Assembly (NCBI RefSeq): GCF_000332155.1
Contig: NZ_KB235904.1
Location: 1,864,248 to 1,928,247 of the forward strand
Length of the DNA stretch: 64,000 nt
Origin: Kamptonema formosum PCC 6407
GTDB lineage: Bacteria; Cyanobacteriota; Cyanobacteriia; Cyanobacteriales; Microcoleaceae
Direction: 5' to 3'
In this document: in pieces, positions 9,201 to 18,000 of the stretch
Position numbering within the stretch: position 1 is the stretch's first letter
Layout of the letters: each line of letters opens with the position of its first letter
Translations under genes and position numbers: made by a program
The notes under the pieces: generated by a model
The model's input: the letters and a program-made list of their open reading frames with translations, nothing else
Database searches by the model: none
Told to the model about the DNA's origin: nothing

Positions 9201-10997
9201 TGTCGGCGTTAAGTCCAAAACCCCTAAAATATCTGCTGTCCCACCTAGATTAATATCTCTGCTACTAAGTGTTTCTAAACGAATTGTACCGCCAATACTA
9301 CGACTCGAACTATCACCGCCCCTGAAATCAATCCCATTACCTCTTAAAGTAATATTACCACCATTAGCATCAAGTCTACCAACAGAAATACTAGCGGCAG
9401 AAATATTAATATCGCCTCCCTGAGTCTGAATCAAATCGTTAGCATCGATGACAACAAACACCCCATCGGTTCTAAAAGTAATAGAATTTCCTTTACCCGA
9501 TTGCAATGTCAGTGCATCATCCGGTAAGTTATTAAGAACAATACTATTAGTAGTTTCAACAATAATATTACTATCCGCAGCAATGCTTTCTAATTGTGAT
9601 TCAGAGATAATTGTTGGGTTAGATCCGAATTGGGCCGCCCTGCGATTTGCCGTGAAAACATTAGTTTGTGAAGATCCAGATCCAGGTTCAATAATAATAT
9701 CACTTGGATCGAGTAAAAGAGTGCCGATCGCACCATTAGGAGCACGGGTATCTACTTTACCCGCGAAACTCAAAGAATTTTTACCCGACACCTCCACAAA
9801 ACCCCCATTACCTCCCAGAATCCCGCCTCGCGCAGCGATATTCCCCAAAAAGTTAGTCCTACCATTGGCCCAAACTACAACCCGGCCACCGTTATTGAAG
9901 GAAGAAGGAAGAAGGAAGAAGGAAGAAGGAAGAAGGGAAGAAACGCCGTTAGCGGCGATGTTAGAATTGCTATCGATCGAAGTCTCAACGGCATTAAAAT
10001 TGCCTTTGCCTTGGAAATCACCGCCAATGAATACAGTACCGCCGTTAGTACCTGAAGCATTAATATTAGCTGAAATTAGACCCACGCGATCGCCTAAAAT
10101 TGCTACTCTTCCTCCTGAGAGAAAGGGGGAAGATACATCGATGGAACCAGACGCAATCGTAGTTCCCGGTGAAAGTGGGATAGTTGTACCAGAATTAGTT
10201 AGCTGAACCGTACCATCGTTATTAACAGTAATTCCTGTAGCGTGACTTTCACCCACACCTGCAATCAATTGGGGAATTACGATTGCATTGAACGAGGCCC
10301 CAGTCCCGATTTCCAAACTCAAAAGATGTCCTGCTTGAGAGATGCGAACCAAATTTTCCCCAGGGACAGCAGCAATAGTAATCGCACCTCCCGGCGCTGA
10401 CAATTGCCCAGTATTGATCGCCACACCGCCAAGTAAACTTAAACTTTGCCCCTCGCTAACTGCCAAATTACCAGCATTGACAATTACCCCTGTTTGCGAA
10501 CTAAAATTAAAAGAGTTAGGAGTTCCTACCAAGGCTGAATAATCATTAACTCCAGTAGCATTAAACCAGCGATCGCCAAAACCAATACTGTTAGCAGTTG
10601 TCGCCAGAAAAGATCCAGGTACATCTAATCTTGCACCTTGACCAAAAACAATACCCGCAGGATTCATTAAAAATAAATTAGAGTTGCCACCACTAACAGA
10701 AATTAAGCCATTAATCGATGAAACATTTCCGCCGACAACCCGCGTTAAAATATTTTTAATGTTAGGATTAGTCAAAAAATTAGCAATTTGAGTTTCACTG
10801 AGACCAAACTGACTAAAACTATGAAAAAGATTAGCACCATCCCCAGATAGTTTACCACCGCTAATATCGAAGCGATCGCCTTCAGATTTAACAGTAGTGC
10901 CAGTACCGTCAGCAGCGGGGATAATTTGTTCTGCTTGCACTGCGATTGGGAACAGCCAAGGTAAACTCAAAAATAATAAAAAGTAAAAATAACTCAT
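6264..10997 (-). CDS. TPS-secreted filamentous-hemagglutinin-like exoprotein with C-terminal CHAT protease
   Basis: A 1577-residue modular protein. Residues 1-22 are a Sec signal peptide ending AVQA. Residues ~24-135 form the haemagglutination-activity/TPS domain, with [31 protein letters not shown] and FLATTA typical of TpsA exoproteins. A long Gly/Asn-rich beta-helix region follows to ~1000, then a Pro/Thr/Ser/Asn linker at ~1016-1086 made of NPTPSP units. The C-terminal ~300 residues are a CHAT (caspase-HetF-associated) domain with the catalytic pair His in IIHLATH (~1407) and Cys in VLSACST (~1452), and the usual ending [13 protein letters not shown]. No TpsB transporter gene is within view. 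A run [14 protein letters not shown] (~352-367) is encoded by an intergenic-type heptamer repeat. The start codon follows a CTTCCTT array with no Shine-Dalgarno sequence. Target and cleavage activity are unknown. Confidence 0.9.
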   Translation of the reverse strand: MSYFYFLLFLSLPWLFPIAVQAEQIIPAADGTGTTVKSEGDRFDISGGKLSGDGANLFHSFSQFGLSETQIANFLTNPNIKNILTRVVGGNVSSINGLISVSGGNSNLFLMNPAGIVFGQGARLDVPGSFLATTANSIGFGDRWFNATGVNDYSALVGTPNSFNFSSQTGVIVNAGNLAVSEGQSLSLLGGVAINTGQLSAPGGAITIAAVPGENLVRISQAGHLLSLEIGTGASFNAIVIPQLIAGVGESHATGITVNNDGTVQLTNSGTTIPLSPGTTIASGSIDVSSPFLSGGRVAILGDRVGLISANINASGTNGGTVFIGGDFQGKGNFNAVETSIDSNSNIAANGVSSLLPSSFFLLPSSFNNGGRVVVWANGRTNFLGNIAARGGILGGNGGFVEVSGKNSLSFAGKVDTRAPNGAIGTLLLDPSDIIIEPGSGSSQTNVFTANRRAAQFGSNPTIISESQLESIAADSNIIVETTNSIVLNNLPDDALTLQSGKGNSITFRTDGVFVVIDANDLIQTQGGDINISAASISVGRLDANGGNITLRGNGIDFRGGDSSSRSIGGTIRLETLSSRDINLGGTADILGVLDLTPTDIGAIADGFSAIAIGGSDGRGVITVVNPVTFNDPVTLQGGAIVVNGEVTGRGDAAIALNALSSTLNANITTSGGSITFGGNVLLGDDVALSTQGQGNIILPGRVDGSHELAIDTLRLQLGGGVGESIPLTSLNVNAENAEVAGNITAGSITFNSAVAIARNVSLRASGDITFTNTFDSKGDANNLEIKAGGDIAFEDAVGNSGRLGAIALESGGNVTANSTIAAGSLQVNANDKATFGGNVTVSGGNILIEAGSVVSQGLNASGVRGGNIEVRSSGEIVTGNINVSGTEGSGGNIFLNAQDNINIGAIDAQGGSNGNGGTVAIATSGLFRASDTFIDLEGIESSISTVGGEGGGAIAIRHGGGSEQSFVVGNATTNGTRGAINTGINNVILPDRSFEGTYRQGNSPNQISLITTGNSPSPTPNPTPNPTPSPAPNPIPSPAPNPTPSPTPNPTPSPAPNPTPSPTPNPIPSPTPNPIPSPAPNPTPSLTPESLPFPTTSQVSIVTSLQGETRSPQSSSEREYGPKPDIPIPNLAINVDLTGVLAFEENFTQEYKKYLQLPAREPVSNMSVVYDTLRKNEAETGIKSAIIYMNWVRGSGSSTVRENSSLLKINPERSNQLSLNTENDTDRLELVLVNPSGQTIRALVPEVTRLQLLEVAENFQSDLTNTQLRNTAVYLEPAQQLYRWLMAPLEADLKALNVQNLIIIPSSGLRSIPFAALHSGQQFLVENYSISIMPSFSLTDTRYEDISDQEVLGMGASIFTDKPPLPAVPVELSAIASPEQGKSFLNQDFTLANLQAQRAAQSFGIIHLATHSEFQPGVPSNSYIQLWDTKLRLDQMRQLKWNDPPVNLLVLSACSTALGDEQAELGFAGLAVASGARSALASLWEVSDEGTLGLMVEFYQQLRSRGENNRPIIKAQALRQAQLAMLRGQVRLENGALRVAGREDVISLPAPISARGNRLLSHPYYWAAFTMIGNPW
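7738..7950 (-). repeat. Repeat coding for the (N/S)P(T/A/I)P linker
   Basis: About 17 units of a degenerate 12-bp sequence (GGATTAGGTGTA/GGACTTGGTGTA on the + strand) encoding the Pro-rich linker between beta-helix and CHAT domain. The unit is a multiple of three, so copy number can change without frameshift. Confidence 0.85.
9898..9941 (-). repeat. GGAAGAA heptamer array inside the exoprotein coding region
   Basis: Six 7-bp units, the same sequence as the array found just upstream of this gene and at 12900, 18610 and 59631. It is in frame and codes for LPSSFFL repeats on the minus strand, interrupting an otherwise Gly/Asn-rich beta-helix region. Confidence 0.85.
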
Positions 10998-11000
10998 TCG

Positions 11001-11135
11001 TAGAAGAAGGAAGAAGGAAGAAGGAAGAAGGAAGAAAAATTTAGTTATCTAGGAGAGGAGGAAGAAAAATTTAGTTATCTAGGAGAGAAGGAAGAAGGAA
11101 GAAAAATTTAGTTATCTAGGAGAGAAGGAAGAATG
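11001..11135. repeat. GGAAGAA array plus three copies of an AAATTTAGTTATCTAGGAG unit
   Basis: Starts 6 bp upstream of the exoprotein start codon. Four to five GGAAGAA heptamers are followed by three near-identical ~31-bp copies of AAATTTAGTTATCTAGGAG ending in further GGAAGAA. The reverse complement of the same compound unit lies at about 12890-12950, flanking the cyclase gene on its other side. Confidence 0.8.
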
Positions 11136-11269
11136 TTTATACAGTAAGCTTTTTAGCCATCCTTATCTTATGTTTAATTAGGGGGATTTACTTACAATCT
11201 TGATGTTTGGTTTCACTTCATTACACCCAAATTACTATTATCTGCTCTTATTTACCAATTACCGAAGAA

Positions 11270-11382
11270 GGGACTAGGGGCTAGGGACTAGGGGCTAGGG
11301 AAAGAGGGGGAGAGAGGGAGATGGGAAGGTACCAATTACCAATTACCAGTTAACCGTTAACAGTTAACCGTTAACAGTTAAC
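11270..11382. repeat. Compound repeats: GGGACTA, CCAATTA and GTTAAC(C/A) arrays
   Basis: A GGGACTAG/GGGGCTA array (11270-11301), a G-rich stretch, two ACCAATT units and a GTTAACC/GTTAACA array (11349-11382). The last array runs into the 3' end of the cyclase gene. The rest of 10998-11363 holds no gene. Confidence 0.8.
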
Positions 11383-12671
11383 AAATAAGCTTTCATTCTC
11401 CCCTTACCTTTAATTTCAATTTCTCCGCGTTCCTCGAATACGTAAACCCCTTTTAAGCGTTCATAAGTCGATTCTGAGACTTGAATGCGACCGGGGATAC
11501 CGTGAGATTCCATCCGAGAAGCAGTATTTACAGTATCACCCCATAAATCGTAAGCAAACTTTTTCCAGCCAATTACTCCCGCTACGACTAAACCAGTGCT
11601 AATACCGATCCGAATCTGAAAGTCTTGACCTTTTTTAGCATTAAATTGTGCTAAAGCTTGCTGCATATCTAGCCCCATCTCAGCAATAGCATGAGCGTGG
11701 TCTAAATGGTTTTCTGGTAAACCACCTACTACCATATAAGCGTCCCCAATTGTCTTAATTTTTTCTAAACCGTGACGTTCCACCAAATGGTCAAACATCG
11801 AAAAAATCTCATTGAGTAACTTAACTAATTCTGTAGGTGAAATCCGGGCAGAAAGCTCTGTGAAGCCAACAATATCGGCAAATAAGACACTTACTTCGGC
11901 GAAACTGTCTGCAATAGTTTGCGGATCTTGTTTTAAACGTTCGGCAATTGGTGGTGGTAAAATATTTAGTAGCAAGCGCTCCGATCTATCCTTTTCTGCT
12001 TCTAAGGCGCGGCGGGCTTTAAATTCAGCTTTGGCTAAGCGTTCGTATAGATAAACTGATAAGTTGCAGGTTACACAGGCCCAGAATAAGTAAAGATATA
12101 GCATGGCTGGAGCCACTGGCATATCTTCGGGTTTGACTTGTAAGTTTAGTGCAGCATTAACTCCGAAATAGTAGACAAATACGCCTAATTGTGCTGTCAA
12201 ATGTAGGGGCCACCGGACGGGGGTGAGAGTAGCTTGACCAAAAAACATGAGGCTCCAGGCAATAATATCGGGTTGGGCGATACCCAGGAAAGTGGCTCGT
12301 ATTTGCGGGATCAGGGTTGTTGACCAGGATAGCCCTAAGAATATTAAAGCGTGATGGCGGCGCACTGCGGGGATTTGCAGGGAGGCAATGCCAGCGAGGA
12401 GAAGCAGTTGTACGACAATTTGGGTTAGCAGTAAGGAACTGTTGAACTGCTGGCGATTGAATGCAAAGTTTGTTAGTTCTAGGATGCTAAAAGTCACGAA
12501 GGCGAAGAAGGCTAGCCACAATCCCAGTTTCATGCGACTGAGAATAAAGCGATCGCGCCATGCTTCGTAGTCAGCTTTGAGGTCGAGTTGAGGGATGTCC
12601 CCTAACTCTTGGAGGGGCGAACCCTCAGCCCAGACTTGTTTATCTATTTTACTTGGCTTCTCTCGCTTCAT
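11364..12671 (-). CDS. Membrane-anchored class III adenylate cyclase
   Basis: A 435-residue protein that would make cAMP. The first ~45 residues are cytoplasmic, residues ~48-210 form five to six hydrophobic segments, a short coiled stretch (EAEKDRSERLLLNILPPPIAERL) is the usual signalling helix before cyclases, and the C-terminal ~180 residues are the catalytic domain. Metal-binding Asp residues are seen in LFADIVGF and TIGDAY; the Lys in EKIKTIG and the DLWGDTVNTASRME segment fit an adenylate rather than guanylate cyclase. It would act as a homodimer. The last residues LLTVNG and the stop are formed by a GTTAAC intergenic repeat, so the natural C-terminus has been replaced or extended. Flanked on both sides by repeats; no operon partner. 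Confidence 0.9.
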   Translation of the reverse strand: MKREKPSKIDKQVWAEGSPLQELGDIPQLDLKADYEAWRDRFILSRMKLGLWLAFFAFVTFSILELTNFAFNRQQFNSSLLLTQIVVQLLLLAGIASLQIPAVRRHHALIFLGLSWSTTLIPQIRATFLGIAQPDIIAWSLMFFGQATLTPVRWPLHLTAQLGVFVYYFGVNAALNLQVKPEDMPVAPAMLYLYLFWACVTCNLSVYLYERLAKAEFKARRALEAEKDRSERLLLNILPPPIAERLKQDPQTIADSFAEVSVLFADIVGFTELSARISPTELVKLLNEIFSMFDHLVERHGLEKIKTIGDAYMVVGGLPENHLDHAHAIAEMGLDMQQALAQFNAKKGQDFQIRIGISTGLVVAGVIGWKKFAYDLWGDTVNTASRMESHGIPGRIQVSESTYERLKGVYVFEERGEIEIKGKGRMKAYLLTVNG

Positions 12672-12997
12672 GGTAGATATGCTGCTTCTGTTGAAGGAAG
12701 CGAAAGGTGTACATCTTTAGGTTATTATGATCAATAATGCTCCATACTGGGAGTTATAGCAGAAGGCACAAGGTAAAAGGCAACTATGCAGAAGGCTTTA
12801 GTTATCTAAAAGGACAGAAGTAAAATGCAATCAAAACAATAGTTTCAGCAATTAAGAACGTCCTCATTAAGTAAATTCTTCTTACTTCTTCCTTCTCTCC
12901 TAGATAACTAAATTTTTCTTCTAAATTTTTCTTCCTTCTTCCTTCTTCCTTTGAATTATCTTGGCGGTTGCTAAATTAATTTTTCCCCAAACATACA
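12672..12997. other. Repeat-bearing intergenic region between cyclase and small gene
   Basis: 326 bp without a gene. It holds a TTTAGTTATCTA unit near 12793 and a CTTCCTT-rich block at about 12879-12952 that is the reverse complement of the compound repeat at 11001-11135. No terminator or promoter was convincing. Confidence 0.6.
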
Positions 12998-13198
12998 ATG
13001 GAAGATATAGGTTCCCAACTCCCAACAGATAAATTAGTTGAGCGGATCTTGTCTTCTGGTCAACTGAGTCGGATGGACAGACAGCAGCTCAAGTTGGTCT
13101 TGTTAGATGATTCCATCAATGAAAAAGAGTTAGTTTTGATCGAGCGAGTTATTGATGGGGTGAGAAAAGGCCTGCTAGATATTGTGGATGAAAATTGA
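12998..13198 (+). CDS. Small conserved-looking protein of unknown function
   Basis: 66 residues, starting MEDIGSQLPTDKLVERILSS and rich in charged helical segments (SRMDRQQLKLVLLDD and EKELVLIERVIDGVRKGLL). No signal peptide or membrane segment. Its composition and length resemble small proteins found in many cyanobacteria, but I cannot name a family. The leader carries a CTTCCTT array about 50 bp upstream. It is followed directly by long tandem repeats. Confidence 0.6.
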   Translation: MEDIGSQLPTDKLVERILSSGQLSRMDRQQLKLVLLDDSINEKELVLIERVIDGVRKGLLDIVDEN

Positions 13199-13204
13199 AA
13201 GAAA

Positions 13205-13267
13205 TTGGTAATGGCTAATGGCTAATGGCTAATGGCTAATGGCTAATGGCTAATGGCTAATGGCTAA
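13205..13267. repeat. (GGCTAAT)n tandem array
   Basis: Eight perfect 7-bp units. The same heptamer recurs at 26703, 33532 and 47247, on either strand. Confidence 0.95.
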
Positions 13268-13425
13268 CTTCCCCATCTCCCCCATCTTCCCCATCTCCCC
13301 CATCTCCCCCATCTCCCCCATCCTCCCCATCCTCCCCATCTCCCCCATCTTCCCCATCTCCCCCATCCTCCCCATCTCCCCCATCTTCCCCATCTTTCCC
13401 ATCTTCCCGATTTTCCCCACTCCTT
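13268..13425. repeat. (CCCCATCTC)n degenerate tandem array
   Basis: About 17 units of a 9-bp CCCCATC(T/C)(T/C) motif, strongly strand-asymmetric in base composition. It creates spurious open frames on both strands (Phe-Pro-Ile-Ser and Glu-Asp-Gly-Gly repeats), which are not reported as genes. Confidence 0.9.
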
Positions 13426-13428
13426 CGA

Positions 13429-13710
13429 TTAAAAAATCTCATCGTCAATAGTACCGTCATCGCGGGGAGTGAGTTCTGAGGGGGGGCGATCGCTACTCCA
13501 AGCCCACCAAGGAGAACCACACTTGCACTCGTAAAATTCCTGCCATTTGCGGCGGTGGTTTTCGGTGTAGACTGGCGATCGCCGATTGATCCAAACCCGT
13601 ACCGCCTCCGTACAGCTTGCGCCACATTTGGGGCAGGAAAACTCAAAAGCGTGTTTCGCCTTACTTGCCCAGTCGGGGGGGGTTGGCTCGAAAGCTTCCA
13701 TCATGTCCAA
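13429..13710 (-). CDS. Small zinc-ribbon-like protein of unknown function
   Basis: 93 residues with FSCPKCGASC near residue 29 and a second pair ECKCGSPW near 61, a likely four-Cys zinc site. The ending ELTPRDDGTIDDEIF is acidic. It looks like a conserved small cyanobacterial protein; role unknown. It is divergent from the nucleoside transporter gene, and its 3' end abuts the CCCCATCTC array. Confidence 0.65.
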   Translation of the reverse strand: MDMMEAFEPTPPDWASKAKHAFEFSCPKCGASCTEAVRVWINRRSPVYTENHRRKWQEFYECKCGSPWWAWSSDRPPSELTPRDDGTIDDEIF

Positions 13711-13884
13711 GTTTAAATTAAACTCCTATCATTATCCGGTTTAAGTCGCGATCGGCTGTTGCCAATAAATGAGCTGACCTTAACAAAATCTTGAAGTTGA
13801 GATAAATTATGGTTTTCTCTGTTTATTTTACAGCCTTACCTGTACCAAAGCGTTCAATTAGAGTTAATTTCTTTGGTGTGAGAT

Positions 13885-13906
13885 GTCTTCACCCTTCGGG
13901 GAAGAC
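13885..13906 (+). promoter_or_regulatory. Leader hairpin before the nucleoside transporter
   Basis: GTCTTCACCC and GGGGAAGAC fold into a stem of about nine pairs with a short TTC loop and one bulge, 60 bp before the preferred start codon. It has no T-run, so it is more likely a leader structure than a terminator. No known riboswitch was recognised. Confidence 0.45.
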
Positions 13907-13966
13907 TCAAACCAATTTCCCACAGGCCGCCTCTGGGCCCTGACAGCCCTCTTAAGGACTACACTT

Positions 13967-15586
13967 ATGTCTATATACAATCTCGTCTCGTTCCTGGGCA
14001 TCTTTGGTTTATGCGCGATCGCCTGGGCTTTTTCGGAAAATCGCAAACCCCAGTACATACCCTGGCGCGTCATCATTTGGGGCATTGGCTTACAATTAGC
14101 TTTGGGTTTTTTAATCTTTCTGTTCCCGCCAACTCGCACAGCCTTAGAGTGGTTTACGGGTCTGCTAGATGGGGTATTTACTGCTGCTGATACCGGGGCG
14201 CGGTTTGTTTTTGGGAGAAATATTGTCCCCGTACCAGGTCAAGATCCGCCAATTAATTTAGGGTATATTTTCGCCTTTCGAGCTTTGCCAACAGTAGTCT
14301 TTTTCTCCGGGCTAATGGCTTTGCTTTATAACATCGGTGTTATTCAAATCATCACCGAAGTATTTGCCAAACTGTTTTACAACACTATGCGTTTGAGCGG
14401 TGCAGAAGCTCTTAGCGGTGCAGCTAATATTTTTGTGGGCATTGAGGCAGCAATTGTGGTGAAGCCTTATTTGCCACAAATGACTCGCTCTGAACTTTGC
14501 GCGATTCTATCTTGCTGTTTTGGGACGGCAGCTTCTTCAACTCTAGCAATTTATGTAAGTTTCCTCAAACCAGTTTTTCCCAATATTTTAGGGCATTTAG
14601 TCTCAGCATCAATTATTGCTATTCCCGCTTGTTTTGTCATCTCCAAAATTTTAGTACCGGAGACAGGAACTCCGTTAACAATGGGTGGTATTCCCAAAGA
14701 GGAAAAATCCCAAGGTAGAGAGTTTATCGGGGAAGAAATCTCAGAGGAAAATGCCGAATATACCCCCCAAGAAACAGTCGGCGGCGAACCCATTGAGCGA
14801 GTCAGTCCATTGGATGCCGCTATTGTGGGCGCTTTGGATGGGGTAAAGATGGCAGTTGCGATCGCGGCCGTTTTGATTTTAATCTTAGGTTTAGTTTCTT
14901 TAGTTAACCAAACCTTCGGTGCTTTGGCATCCTTGGAAACTTCACAAAATACTCTCCTACAACCTATCGGTCAAATTTTCAGCGTCATCACGCTACAAAA
15001 TATCCAAGGAGTTTTATTTTATCCCTTGACGTTGTTAACTGGCGTTCCCTTTGCGGACTCATGGGAAGCCTCTGTAATTATTGGGCGGAGGCTGTTAGAA
15101 ACTGCCATTCCTCCCTATCAAAGTTTGGCAGAAGCAGCAGCCAAAGGAGAGATTACCCCTCGTACAGTTTTAATCGTCAGTTACGCCCTTTCTGGCTTTG
15201 CTCACCTCGCCTCTGTAGGAATTTTTGTCGGCGGTACTATTGCCCTAATTCCCTCCCGTCGTAAAGACATTTCTGAGTTAGGTTGGAAGGCTTTATTTGT
15301 CGGTACTCTAGCTACAATGATGATTGCTTGTATCGCTGGAGTATTTGACACTGGCGATGCAAGTATTCTAGGTGAAAATACGGCCCCGGCTGTTGCTCCC
15401 CTTACGGCCCCTGCTACCCCAAAATCGACGGTTTCGCCTACTCCTGCGGCTTCTTCAGCACCAGCGATTGCTAGTCCTAGTCCTGCGCCTTCTCCGAAGC
15501 CTCCCGCTGGTCAAGCTTCTCCTAAATCTTCTCCTAAACCCGCAATTTCTCCATCTCCTAAAGCGTCGTCATCGCCGAAAGGATAG
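13967..15586 (+). CDS. Concentrative nucleoside transporter (NupC/CNT family)
   Basis: A multi-pass inner-membrane symporter for nucleosides. From ATG 13967 it reads MSIYNLVSFLGIFGLCAIAW followed by SENRKPQYIPWR, the normal N-terminus of the family, and TAAGGA stands 8 bp before it; an upstream in-frame ATG at 13883 lies inside a leader hairpin and is less likely. Family features include the LPTVVFFSGLMALLYNIGV segment, the GAEALSGAANIFVGIEAA motif (substrate/cation site), LPQMTRSEL, and the final ALSGFAHLASVGIFVGG. An acidic loop (KEEKSQGREFIGEEISEEN) interrupts the middle. The last ~80 residues are a Pro/Ser/Ala-rich tail (SPTPAASSAP and similar) not usual for the family. Confidence 0.85.
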   Translation: MSIYNLVSFLGIFGLCAIAWAFSENRKPQYIPWRVIIWGIGLQLALGFLIFLFPPTRTALEWFTGLLDGVFTAADTGARFVFGRNIVPVPGQDPPINLGYIFAFRALPTVVFFSGLMALLYNIGVIQIITEVFAKLFYNTMRLSGAEALSGAANIFVGIEAAIVVKPYLPQMTRSELCAILSCCFGTAASSTLAIYVSFLKPVFPNILGHLVSASIIAIPACFVISKILVPETGTPLTMGGIPKEEKSQGREFIGEEISEENAEYTPQETVGGEPIERVSPLDAAIVGALDGVKMAVAIAAVLILILGLVSLVNQTFGALASLETSQNTLLQPIGQIFSVITLQNIQGVLFYPLTLLTGVPFADSWEASVIIGRRLLETAIPPYQSLAEAAAKGEITPRTVLIVSYALSGFAHLASVGIFVGGTIALIPSRRKDISELGWKALFVGTLATMMIACIAGVFDTGDASILGENTAPAVAPLTAPATPKSTVSPTPAASSAPAIASPSPAPSPKPPAGQASPKSSPKPAISPSPKASSSPKG

Positions 15587-15599
15587 TACAAAATTAAAG

Positions 15600-15705
15600 T
15601 CGGGCGAATATAATTCGCGGCTACACAAACAAAGTCCGCCTACGCGGACTGTAGAAATTCAACCCGCGCAGGCGGGTTTTGTCTGTGTAGATGCGGTTTC
15701 AACCG
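15600..15705. repeat. Palindromic MITE-like element
   Basis: Nested inverted repeats: GGCTACACAAACAAA pairs with TTTTGTCTGTGTAGATGC, enclosing the hairpins AGTCCGCCTACGCGGACT and ACCCGCGCAGGCGGGT. The arrangement is that of small dispersed palindromic elements common between cyanobacterial genes. It may also terminate the transporter transcript. The remainder to 15813 shows no gene. Confidence 0.7.
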
Positions 15706-15813
15706 CCAATAATTTATAAATCTCCAGAGCAAAGATCTGTGACGACACTAACAATGTTATCGTTGATATCATAACCAAAGTATGTAGGAAGTATCCCAAT
15801 TACCCATTACCAA

Positions 15814-17304
15814 TCACCCAAATAACCCAGTAATACCCCTCGGTGCAGGCAACAAAATCATCACCAATAACCCTAAAGAAACCAATCCCAATAAATCGCG
15901 CCAATTATCCAATTCACTAACATCATTAAGTGCTGGTTCATCGTTAAGTGGCATCAAAAATAAAAGCACTGCCCACAGCAAAAGCCCCGGCTCTAACAAA
16001 GCAAGCAGCAACATTAAAAATCGTGCAATTTGCCCGATAGCCATGCTAATTTTTTGACCAAACATCGCGTGGACAATGTGGCCTCCGTCCAACTGTCCCA
16101 CAGGCATTAAATTAAATGCCGTTACCACTAAACCTAAATAACCTGCCACTGCTACCGGATGCAAATTAATAGCATTGTCCGCAGTTAAACTGCTTCCAAG
16201 GGTTAATTTGCTTAACAAAGCTAGCAGTAGCGAAAACTGGGGATTGAAAGACTCAAAATTTAATAGCCCCGATCGATCGGATAGAGGAACAACAGTAGAG
16301 TTAGCCAAACCCCAAACCATAAATGGTAACGAGATTACTAAACCTGCTAGTGGGCCAGCAATACTGATGTCAAATAAAGCTTTCCGATTCGGTATTGGAC
16401 TCCGCATCTGGATGAATGCGCCAAAAGTACCTAAGAAAAATGGCACGGGAATAAAATAAGGCAAAGTTGAGCGAATTTTGTAGAACCGAGCAGCCAGATA
16501 GTGGCCGGATTCGTGGGTTCCTAATATTAAGAGCAGTGAGATTGCGTAAGGCAATCCTTTGAGCAAGAGAGCAGGATCGGACTGCAAAGATTTCTCGGTA
16601 ATACCTGCAATTTCTGTGCCAGCAATTGTTGTGGTAAACAGCGTTACTAACAATAAACCCAGAGCTAAAAATGGTCGCGTTAAGCGTTCATTATTGAGAG
16701 TATTTTGGGCATTAACTCTTTTAGGATTGGGAACTAAGGCAAAAAATGGTTTACCGCTAAGACTATTTTGAAAGATTACGAGAAAGCGATCGCCAAAATA
16801 CTTCTCAACATTCTCTCTAATTGTCTGATAGGCCGTCTCTGAATTCGTCCGCAATTGTCCGCGACAAATCACTGATTGGGGGCGAAATTCCAAATGTTGT
16901 AGGTAGTAAACTGACCAAGGAAAACAATCTCGGAGGTTAGCTTCTTCTAGTTTGTCAATTGGGCGGAATTTCGGCTTTTTCTCTTCGCTGTCTGGGGTTT
17001 GAGGTGCGATCGCAACTTCAGCAGTGGGCGCGGGTATCTCCTTACGTCCCCACTGTACCAACAGCCAGTACAAACAAGGACAAACAACTAAAGGCGCGAT
17101 CGCTAACTCTACAGGTAGCGGCTTATTGGAACCATGAACTAAAATCCATGTACCCCAAATCAACCCCGGTGTCATCATCACCAACCACAAAACCCATACG
17201 GGAGTCCGAGTAATGCGGCTAACACCCCGTTGTAACGAAAAGTATGTAATTAATCCCAGTAGTAGCAACCATAATAGGAATAGCATAATATTTATTCCAG
17301 TCAA
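15814..17304 (-). CDS. Site-2 protease-type M50 membrane metalloprotease (EGY-like)
   Basis: A 496-residue intramembrane protease. Two N-terminal membrane segments and a soluble region (to ~210) precede the protease core. The zinc motif HESGH lies in LLILGTHESGHYLAARF, and the second motif is NLMPVGQLDGGH; together they supply the two His, the Glu and the Asp of S2P enzymes. PYFIPVPFFLGTFGAFIQM is typical of the plant EGY/cyanobacterial branch. It would cleave membrane-embedded regulators or participate in thylakoid maintenance; the substrate is unknown. Its start codon is only 12 bp from that of the divergent MBL-fold gene, so the two promoters must overlap neighbouring coding sequence. Confidence 0.9.
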   Translation of the reverse strand: MTGINIMLFLLWLLLLGLITYFSLQRGVSRITRTPVWVLWLVMMTPGLIWGTWILVHGSNKPLPVELAIAPLVVCPCLYWLLVQWGRKEIPAPTAEVAIAPQTPDSEEKKPKFRPIDKLEEANLRDCFPWSVYYLQHLEFRPQSVICRGQLRTNSETAYQTIRENVEKYFGDRFLVIFQNSLSGKPFFALVPNPKRVNAQNTLNNERLTRPFLALGLLLVTLFTTTIAGTEIAGITEKSLQSDPALLLKGLPYAISLLLILGTHESGHYLAARFYKIRSTLPYFIPVPFFLGTFGAFIQMRSPIPNRKALFDISIAGPLAGLVISLPFMVWGLANSTVVPLSDRSGLLNFESFNPQFSLLLALLSKLTLGSSLTADNAINLHPVAVAGYLGLVVTAFNLMPVGQLDGGHIVHAMFGQKISMAIGQIARFLMLLLALLEPGLLLWAVLLFLMPLNDEPALNDVSELDNWRDLLGLVSLGLLVMILLPAPRGITGLFG

Positions 17305-17316
17305 TTAAATGTTTCC

Positions 17317-17991
17317 TTGACACAACAGAGCTCTACATCCAAACAACCCAGGCCAGTCCTGGAGAACATCTTTGCTTTCCCACCTAACCGGGATACCCTG
17401 GGAGCGACAGCCTACTTCATTGTAGAAAACCAAATGAATATTCTGGTTGATAGTCCCGCGTGGGATGAGACAAACCAGGCATTTTTGCGCTCTCTCGGCG
17501 GCGTACACTGGCTATTTCTCACTCATCGGGGTGCTATTGGTAAGGCGAAGGAGATTCAGCAAGCAATGAGCTGCAACATCGTTATCCAAGAGCAAGAAGC
17601 TTATTTGTTACCGGGTTTAAGTGTAACGCCATTTTCCCAAGAGTGGGCGCTTAGTGACCATTGCCAAGGGATTTGGACACCAGGACACTCTCCGGGATCG
17701 TCCTGTCTCTATTATGCTGGTTGTGGCGGCGTGCTGTTTACGGGACGGCATTTGTTACCAAATCAGCAAGGTGCGCCGACACCGTTGCGGACGGCTAAAA
17801 CTTTTCACTGGCCGCGACAAATACAAAGCGTTAAGTTGCTGATCGATCGCTTTTCGCCCGAAACTCTACAGTATATTTGTCCTGCTGCGAATACGGGACT
17901 ACTGCGCGGGAAAAGAGCGATCGCGCAAGCTTACGAACAATTAGCGAGTCTGGATTTAGCAGCTTGTTTGCAAGGACAATCAGTATTGTGA
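17317..17991 (+). CDS. Degenerate metallo-beta-lactamase-fold protein
   Basis: 224 residues starting at TTG 17317, since the ATG at 17309 meets a stop within four codons. The fold is suggested by YFIVENQMNILVDSP, WLFLTHRGAIG and WTPGHSPGSSCLYY followed by GGVLFTGRHLL. The usual metal motif THxHxDH is here THRGAIG: the first His is kept, but the second His and the Asp-His are missing, while the GHSPGS His and the TGR position (Asp in active members) are only partly kept. Hydrolytic activity is therefore doubtful. It precedes the acetyltransferase gene by 9 bp and probably forms an operon with it. Confidence 0.75.
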   Translation: MTQQSSTSKQPRPVLENIFAFPPNRDTLGATAYFIVENQMNILVDSPAWDETNQAFLRSLGGVHWLFLTHRGAIGKAKEIQQAMSCNIVIQEQEAYLLPGLSVTPFSQEWALSDHCQGIWTPGHSPGSSCLYYAGCGGVLFTGRHLLPNQQGAPTPLRTAKTFHWPRQIQSVKLLIDRFSPETLQYICPAANTGLLRGKRAIAQAYEQLASLDLAACLQGQSVL

Positions 17992-18000
17992 GTTCAAGTT

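Noticed and set aside
9448..10206. 252-codon open frame on the plus strand
   Set aside because: Antisense shadow of the exoprotein gene; no domain recognised.
13205..13425. Possible CRISPR array
   Set aside because: The units are 7-9 bp and directly adjacent, with no unique spacers; no cas genes in the window.
13260..13451. Open frame with Phe-Pro-Ile-Ser repeats on the plus strand
   Set aside because: Same tandem array read on the other strand; no start signal or non-repetitive content.
13257..13646. Open frame of 129 codons with Glu-Asp-Gly-Gly repeats on the minus strand
   Set aside because: It is created by the (CCCCATCTC)n array and the antisense of the zinc-ribbon gene; the reading frame with Cys motifs is the real one.
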